Of a stretch of 64,000 nt of DNA, positions 34,601 to 43,600 are shown one piece after another (the stretch's first letter is position 1; each line of letters starts with the position of its first letter). Below the pieces are notes generated by a model that saw nothing but the letters and a program-made list of their open reading frames with translations, did not search any database and was not told the DNA's origin. The stretch is from NCBI GenBank assembly GCA_036365455.1, contig JAWQUS010000032.1:14082001-14146000 (forward strand). The letters run 5' to 3'. Made by a program: the position numbers and the translations under genes. Source of the stretch: Macrosoma leucophasiata (Eukaryota; Arthropoda; Insecta; Lepidoptera; Hedylidae).

Positions 34601-37600
34601 CTCCTGAGGCCTAAGGTGTTATGCCTCTGTGCCGGAAATAAGTACATGTGACGTTTGTCCACACCACCGCCCACTAGCGGAAGAATTTTCTTCTACTGGA
34701 AGAGAATTCTTCCACAAGTGCAGTAAATCAAGGCGGCCAAACCATTCCAAAAGTGTCGTAGTAAAAATAACAACGCGGGATGGGCAGCAGCGTCCCGCGA
34801 TATAGCTACCGTCACTGCGATCGCTACTCCGCCTGCCAAGCGTGGCGATTATGGCATATTCTCCCCTAATGACGCACCAAAGTCAAAACTCAAACTCAAA
34901 AAGGAGATGTTGCCAGTTCGGCTTTGGTTCATACACTACCTCAAATAATGGGTAAATTAAAGAAGAATCGGAAAAAAATACAATTGATTTATTCAAGAAT
35001 ATATTTTAGAGTTACAACCGCATTTAATTCAATCGATTTTATAATTTTCACTATGATTATTAGTGGCATTTGTCAAAATGACATCGCCCGCCATATTCGC
35101 CATGTTGGTTTTGAATTGCAATTCTAACTGCAAATAATGTTTTGTAACTGCAAACAAAGTGAATAGATGTAGTAAAAAACGTTTTTGTAGTGATTTTGCC
35201 TCTTAATGATATTGTTTACAATACATGGCCGGAGGTCCATACCTTATTGCAACATCTCCTTTACTTAATCACTTAGAAATGATAGATTTTGCTTGTGATA
35301 GGTCAAATTACAAAATATAAAATCGAAGCGAATAACAACTGATTAATATGTCAAAGTAAACAAAATAAAATAAATAATGGTCCAAAAATACTTAATAATA
35401 AAAATAGGTATCAACAAAATGTTCCATACTCTCTTTTACAAACGGCAAGATAAGATTAAATAAAAGAATATGTGACATTCTTTGTTGAATGACTGGCAGA
35501 GTTCCAAAGCCCACATTACTGAGAAAAAACCTGCCAAAACAAAATTCAGTAGGGTCTTTTCAAAATATGCACAATACTGTTGCCCACAACAGTGGTCTTG
35601 TCTTTGGGGAAGACTTTGTCCAGCCGTGGACGTCTTTCGGCTGGAGTGATGATGATAGCGTCCACCAGAAAAATGTAATAAGTGTTTTATTCTACTTCAG
35701 GGCAGTGATGGACAGTATATCGGGCGGTGAAGCGGTGTGGTTCGGCTGCGAAGTGTCCAAGAGGTTCGAGAGGACAAACGGTCTGGAAGATTTAGATGCG
35801 TAAGTAAATAGGTACATTTCCTTTTCAGGGTTTTTTATGTAATGCAAACAAGCATGCAATTCACATTGATGTTAAGTGATGACTGCAGCCTATAGACACC
35901 CGCACATAGACCAAGGCCAAAATGCAGATGCGTTACCACTCCTGAGGCCTAAGGTGTTCTGCCTCTGTGCCGGAAATTACAGGGCCGTACATTATCTGAC
36001 CGGAACACGATAGTGCTGAACACTACCATTTAGCGACAAGTATATTAGGTACTGGGGTGGTGCCTACGCCCGCGATCTCCGTCACTAGAGCTCTGCCACC
36101 AGTGAAGTGTTCTGCATCTGTAAAGAACAAAGTCTATAAAACGAATAATCATATTCTAAGGAATTAAAATCTGGCAACTCAAAAGTTAAAGAAAAAAATA
36201 GAAATATAAATGTAAGTTCGGGATTGGATCGAACATGCGACCTCAAGATAACCAGTCCAGCCACTTTACCCACTAGGCTACTGAAACCCGAGCGTCGAAT
36301 TTCTCTTCCGCTTTTTTTTTTTTTTTTTTATGTAATGGAAGTGGCAAACGAGCATGCAGTTCACATTGATGTTAAGTGATGACTGCAGCCTATAGACACC
36401 CAGACATGAAGACCAAGGCCAAAATGCAGATGCGTTACCACCCCTCAGGCCTAAGGTGTTATGCCTCTGTGCCGGAAATTAAGAGACTTCCCAATTTACA
36501 GGCAAGACTACAAGCTGTTGTTCAACACGGAGGTGCAGATTGGGCTGAATAAGGCCGATCGGCTCATGTACGGTGATTCGTGCATGACACACGCGATGGT
36601 CTTCACCGCTGTCGGTACTAATGTCAGTATACATAATAATATATTTTTTTTTAACTACTTCCACTTTTTGTTTCTCCCCCTCCAATTATGGGTTTAGGTG
36701 TCGAAGGAGATTTAAAAAAAATGATTTAATAAAGGAGATGTTGCAAAAATGTATGGACCTCCGGCCATGTATTGTACACAATATCATTATACAGGCAAAA
36801 TCAATATAAAACGTTTTTTACTGCATATTTTCACTTATTTAGCTTTGTTTGCAGTTACAAAACATAATTTGCAGTTAGAATTGCAACTCAAAACTAACAT
36901 GGCAAATATGACGGGCGATGTCATTTTGACATTTTCATTTTTTAAATGGTATTTTGATTATAGAACTAGGAGAAAAAAGTAATATTTTCTACATACTATC
37001 AAAATCGATTGATCCCAAGTGTCGGCTGTATCGCCGCCATGTTTAACATAGTTGAAAATGATAAAATCGTTTGAATTAAATGTGGTTGTAACTCTAAAAC
37101 ATATTCTTGAATAAATTAATTGTATTTTTTTTGGATTCTTCTTTAATTTACCCATTTTTTGAGGACGTGTACGAACCAGGGCCGAGCTCGCAACATCTCC
37201 TTTCTATATTTTAAGAAAATAAAGTTACAATTTGGATTCTCTTATCCTAATTAAGCTAATTTGTTGGCCTCGACTATTCATCGATTGAATAGGGGCGCAA
37301 CCATGGAATCGTCCGCTTGGTTCGGTGATAGAATCAAAGATGATGTCAGCCAGGCGTCGCTGTCCAAAGATGACCACGCTGGTCTTCACCGAAAAGGTTT
37401 CGCAATTGCCATTGTAGTGTGACACACGATTGTGTAATAGGGGTGTAGGGCTGCATAACACCTCTCTTTGTATTTTTATTTTTTTTTTGCACATTTGCAG
37501 TTCGTAACATTTAGCTGAAATGGGTGCCATTTTTCCTGGCTTCCATACCTTTTACAAACTGTTTAAGTTAGTAGTCTCCTCTCTATTTTTTATATGGCCC

Positions 37601-40600
37601 CGTAATTTATATCACATAGGCAAAAAAACTTAAGCCTCAGCTCAGGTGTAACATTGTACATTTTTATGTTCTATCTTCAAATATTTACAGGAGCAAGGCA
37701 AACCGGTGAAGTTCCGTGTGGAGAATTCCTACAGTGACAAAGATTTCGATAAGGGATATCTGCTGCTCACTGAACCCTGGTTCCGGGAGTTTGTCTTTGA
37801 GGTAATGTTTCTTTATAAATAAAGAATCATGGCGAGAATTGTACAAAAAAATCGAAAAAAGGTACATGGTATTTCATGTTTAAAATGTAATTCTGAGAAA
37901 CTAAAGAACGTTTCCCGACCTTATAAAAATTTTTAGCTCACGGGAATAAAAAGTTATTGATAAAATAAAAAATCAATAATGTGGGACCTGTCATCTCAAA
38001 ATAATCTGTTTAGACTTGGATATACTTGGATTACTGGTGGTAGAGCTCCAGTGACGGAGCTCGCGGGCGTAGGCACCACCGCATTACCTAATATACTTGC
38101 CGCTAAATGATAGTGTTCAGCACTATCGTGTTCTGGTCAGGTGGTAATGTATGGCCCTGTAATTTCCGGCACAGAGGCATAACACCTTAGGCCTCAGGAA
38201 TGGCAACGCATCTGCATTTTGACCTTGGTCTTTGTGTGGGTGTCTATAAGCTGCAGTCATCACTTACCATCAATGTGAACTGCATGCTTGTTGACCACTT
38301 CCATTACATAAAAAAAAAAATTTAAAAAAAAAGATATGTAATTTTCATAATCACATTTAAGCGCCGACAAAATGGTAAACAGCAGTTTTTTTATGGTAAA
38401 CTGCCTCGGTAGGTCCTGGGTTCGATTCCCGGGTAGGGGGTTATCAGAGATAATGGTGAAAAAGCCTTTATCTCTGGTTCTATTGGGATTTTACCATTTT
38501 CTGGAAATTTCCCAGTACCTCAAAGTTTGATGATGTGCCCGGAGATATCAACAGGCTCGCCACCTGTTACATGGGCCAAAACGTAACCGGCGAATCGTGG
38601 GTGTTTGCATGTATGCTTGAATGCATGCATTTACCTCTGCCTACCCCTTCGGGGATTACAGGCGTGAAGTTACGTACGTTAAACTGCAAAAATATCAGTT
38701 AGAAATAAGAGTAAAGGTAGTAAAGGGAGAAAGAAAGAACGAAAATATGTGTATTACGAGTAAAAATTTACAACCATTTTGAATAGTCCTTATAAGTCAA
38801 TATAACATAAAGTGAATAATTACTTATTACATAAAGTAAAAGTAAAACAGATAATTAAGTAAATTAAAACTCAATTCCTTCCTACCAAAAACGAGATAAG
38901 AAGAGAAGTAAAAACTTATTCGTCAAAATCAAAATCTCAGTTAGTCACTTGGTTGAGTTAGAAGAACAGTCACTATTGAGAAGAACTCAACTCCCGCTAC
39001 CAAAAAAACTCAGTTGCAGGGCTTTTAGTGGCAGTCCCTTAATCCCTTTTGTCCCTTTTTTTTCAGCAAGTCACTTAAAGCCCCCCATTTTTAAGAAATT
39101 GGTCCCTAAGTCCCTTTTTCTGGCACTAAACTTCAAGTCAACTGCCAAAATATTAAAAGTGGTCTTTGAAATTTTCTCTTTATGAAAGGAAGTTAAAGAA
39201 CTGAGTAGGTAATGTGCTTTTTACTTCTTGCAATATCCATCTATTTTCCTACAGTGTTGAAACTTATTGATACGTCGTCAATTTTTCGGGATCAACGCAA
39301 ATCAAAGATCGCATACTTAATAATACTTTTGTGCCATATTTTACATCGTTTTAATTGTGTTGACAATATGTGAATTTAATGTGTATACATGTTGAAATAC
39401 TCCCCTTCTAGCCCATCAAGAAATGATTGTTTTGAATAAAAAAAAACCGGTCAAGTGCGTGTCGGGCCCCGCACAGTGTAGGGTTCCCTAGTTTTTAAGT
39501 TTGAATAATGTAATGAAAAATAAAAATTTTCAAGTAAAATACAGCCAATTTAAGTGTGATAGTTTTCCTTTTACTAATTTCGTTATATGTAGCTACTATT
39601 GCCGTAATATTTTTATTTCTAACAACAACCGTTTAGTTGGTAAAAAAAGGCCGGGGACACTTGACTCTAACGAAAATTGGCACTTAAGTCTCGAACAGTG
39701 AATCAGTGAACTAAATCGAAAAATGATATTTGCACATCTCTAAAATTTTTGAACTTTTTTACTATATCCCATACTACATAGAAAACAAAAAATGTTTTTC
39801 CGCGCGTTACACATAAATTCTTTTTTTTTTTTTCAAGTTTCTATTCTACCACTTTGTCGGCGTAATTAAGGTGATGTATACTTGTGTCAAACTTTAACTC
39901 TCTAGTACCAATAGTTAATGCGCTAAATCACGGACGGTCGGACAGACAGACTGACAGACTGACAGACGGACATATAAAATAATAATAAAAAATAAAATAA
40001 AATGTCTTTATTGCATGAATGTAGTACAGAAATGATAACATGGTGACATAAGTACAGTGCAATTACATTCTACCGTCAAGGTGTACAATGTCAGTTGCCT
40101 AGCCTGCAAATTATATTTTACAATATTAAAAACAGTCATCACAATACAGATCATTGAATTAGTGGTAAAACAATAATTATATGTATGTATATTTTTTTCT
40201 GGTGGTAGAGCTCTAGTGACAGAGTTCGCGGGCGTAGGCACCACCGCATTACCTAATATACTTGCCGCTAAATGGTAGTGTTCAGCACTATTGTGTTCCG
40301 GTCAAGTGGTAATGTAAGGCCCTGTAATTTCCGGCACAGAGGCATAACACCTTAGGCCTCAGGAGTGGTAACGCATCTGCATTTTGACCTTGGTCTTGTG
40401 TGGGTGTCTATAGGCTGCAGTCATCACTTAACATCAATGTGAACTGCATGCTTGTTTAGCACTTCGATTACATAAAAAAATATATATATATATAAATATA
40501 ATGTTAGAGTCCATTTAAATTAAATAATTAAATTACAATTTATAAATTATTAATTTGTCAGATGAGTTTGTCAAATGTCATATTTTTGTATTCATTTATG

Positions 40601-43600
40601 TCATAAAAACAGTGTTCAAGTAACCAATTTTTAATCTTCCTTTTAAATACATTTAACGGCAAACTTTTAAATGCGTCAGGTAATTTATTGTATATTGTTA
40701 TAGCGTGTACATATATATACATTTCTCTTGTACAGCTCTAAACGGCATATTGGAAGGTATATTTTATATTTACGAGTACTTCTTACTGAGACAGTTGTTC
40801 TGTTTGCTACTTGCGAGTGGCTATTAAAATGTTCTGGGTGCTGTTTAACAAATACACAAAGTTCTTTAATGTACATACAAACAAGTGGCATGATTCTATA
40901 TTTTTTGAAGAGAGGTTTGCAGCTATCCATAAAATGAGCACCGGAGCTCTTATACATTTCTTTTAGTACAATAAATGCTCTATGAATATCTACTGAGTTT
41001 CCCCATAGTAATAGGCCATACGAAAGGACTGAGGATACATAGCCATGATAAGCACTTAGAGCTGCTTCACTGGATACAGTTAATCGCAGTGTTTTTATGG
41101 CAAAGACGAATCTATCAAGTTTGTCACAGACATACTCCACAGTGATTTCCAGTTACAGTGTTTATCAAGTCTTATTCCTAGGAACATTGTATTGTCGGCT
41201 TCCTCAATTTTTACATTATTTGCGATTATATTAAGGTTTATTTCTTTTTTCCTGTGAGTCTGAAATTGGATGAATTTAGTTTTGTTTATATTGGGGGATA
41301 CATGGGGGATACATAGCGAAACTATAGGGGTTCCTTGTTAACTACGGAACCCTAAAAACAGATTGTTTTAGGCTCCATTTTGGTCCCTTTTTGTCCCTTT
41401 TTTTGGAAAAGTTCAGTCCCTTTTCCCTTTTTTGTAAGAGCGACTCTGCTAAAAACCCTGCAGTTGGAGCTCTTTTAAATTTTTAACTTATGTCTAATAC
41501 AGATAGTCATTCAAATCTAGTAATGTAAACGTATATAGCATATGTATTTGTATAAGTAGAAATCAATAACTATCCACCATAATGAAATGTAGCAGACCAG
41601 AACAGATCAGTTACCACCATCACAGCACCCGTTCATGAGTATGGCGCATGACCATGAGCTACCAGCCGTAGTAAACGCAAGTTCGCAAGTCCGCCAAAGA
41701 GGCGGCCACTACAACCCTGCCGCCGAAGTCATACCGCAGGGGCGCCCTACCCGCCTCACTCGAGTCCATGCGCCAGCGGAAGCGTGCGCTGCGCCAATTG
41801 TGGGCGCGCACCCGTTGTCCGTCGGTGAAAAGTGACCTCAACCGCCTGACCGAGCGCTTGAGCGCTGCCGTGAGCGCGTACCGCGGGTCGACGTGGGAAA
41901 CCACCATCGACCGCGCAGGTGAGAAAGATACGAACCTCTACGCGCTCACGAGAGCGCTCACGCGCGAGGCACCACCCATCTATCCGCTGCTTGACAGTAG
42001 CGGTAGACGGTGCTATAGGCCCCAGGACCGCGCCGAAATCATGGCCAACCACCTGGAGGGGGTGTTCACCCCCAACCCCGCTAGCGGCGCTGCCGTCGAG
42101 CACCATGATGACTGTGAGCGCTGAGTGAGGGAACTCCTGTCGGCCCCCGCCGCGCCGCTCCGGGGAGAAGATTTTATCTCCCCGTCTGAGCTGCGCAAAG
42201 CCGTCCTCCGACTACCTAGTAGGAGGGCCGCCGGGCCTGACGGAATCCCAATTGAGGCGCTCCGGCATCTACCGTGGAGAAGTTTGGTGTCACTAACCAA
42301 ACTTTTCAACGGGGTACTCCGGACTGGCCATTTTCCCACTGATTGGAAGCTGGGAAAGGTTATCGTCCTCCCGAAACCGGGCAAGGACCGCCGACTCACG
42401 TCCAGCTATCGCCCTATAACGTTGCTGTCGCACCTGGGCAAGTTGTTTGAGCGCCTCCTGCTGCGGAGGCTGAGACCGCTCCTCGACGACGTTCCCACCC
42501 TGCGTGACCATCTGCGCGAGGGGGAGAGGGACGTCATGCTGTCCTTGTTTGCCGACGACAGCGCCTATGTAGCGACATCGGCTCGGTTGCATTTAGCAAT
42601 CGCAAAAATGCAACACCTGCTGGACCTGCTGCCGGAGTGGCTGGACAGGTGGCGGATGGCCGTCAACGTAGACAAGACGGCCGCTTTCGTAACACGAGTC
42701 CGCCGCTTACCGCAGCCGCTCCGACTGCGAGGCCAGGACATAGCCTGGCAGTCTACGGTGAAGTATCTGGGGTGTAGCATCGACCGCGCGCTCCGCATGG
42801 TGCCCACTGTGAATCACGTGGTGCAACAGGCGGCAACCGCGCGCTCGATGCTGCGTCCCGTTCTTCAATCGAGACTGCCACTCCGGACCAAAATCCGGCT
42901 ATACAAGACCTATGTCCGCTCGAGGCTGACGTACGCTGCGCCTGCATGGTATGCACTATGCTCCGCGACGCAGCGGCGCAGGCTTCAGGTTCAGCAGAAC
43001 GTGTCTCTCCGGCTGATCACAGGAGCGGGGAGGTACGTGCGCAACGACGTCATCGCCCGGGATCTAGGGGTTGAGTCCGTGGAGGAGTTCGTGGTCCGTC
43101 TCGCGCGTCGAATGTTCGACCGCGCAGACAACGGACCCCACGAGCATCTCCGCGGAATCGCCCCTCTCCACAGCCGCCCACCCGAGGGTCGTCCGTTGCC
43201 GCGCGAGATCCTCCCTCCTGCATCGCCGAGGGCGCGTCGAGCCGATGTTGCCCACCCCATTCCTCCAAAGGCCCCGATCCCCCGGATCACAGTGAAGGCC
43301 GCCCAGACATACACCTACACTGACACTCATACCACTGTCGACAGGCCCCAACCACCCGCAGATTATTGGGAGGGTTCGAGCCCCGCCCACCGACCGGGTT
43401 CGACTCCCGGTCGAGGACTTGAGATGTCGCCCGGGACCGCGGCTGCGCCGTCAGGCTTAGGCCAAGGTGACGACGTGGTCGTGTGGCCCCTTACCATCGC
43501 CAACGTCAACATATTTAACCTTTTGTAAGCGGCGCGCGGAGGAATAGCTGAGGGAGTGAAAAGAATGTACCCAAAAACAAAAAAAAAAAAAAACAAAAAA

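Larger units (their letters stand above)
39441..41354. mobile_element. Lepidopteran repeat (GGGTTCC..GGAACCC type) split by a LINE
   Basis: The left part (accggtcaagtgcgtgtcgg, tgtagggttccctag, then the gacggtcggacagacagact run at 39935-39970) and the right part (tataggggttccttgttaac, tacggaaccctaaa) fit the element at 56525-57142 in the other orientation. Between them is a minus-strand LINE fragment that itself contains a SINE. The order of insertion is therefore this element, then the LINE, then the SINE. Confidence 0.65.

Noticed and set aside
42013..43390. Several long antisense frames of 70-128 codons in the jockey segment
   Set aside because: High GC content makes stop codons rare in all frames. 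Only the plus-strand frame has RT motifs.
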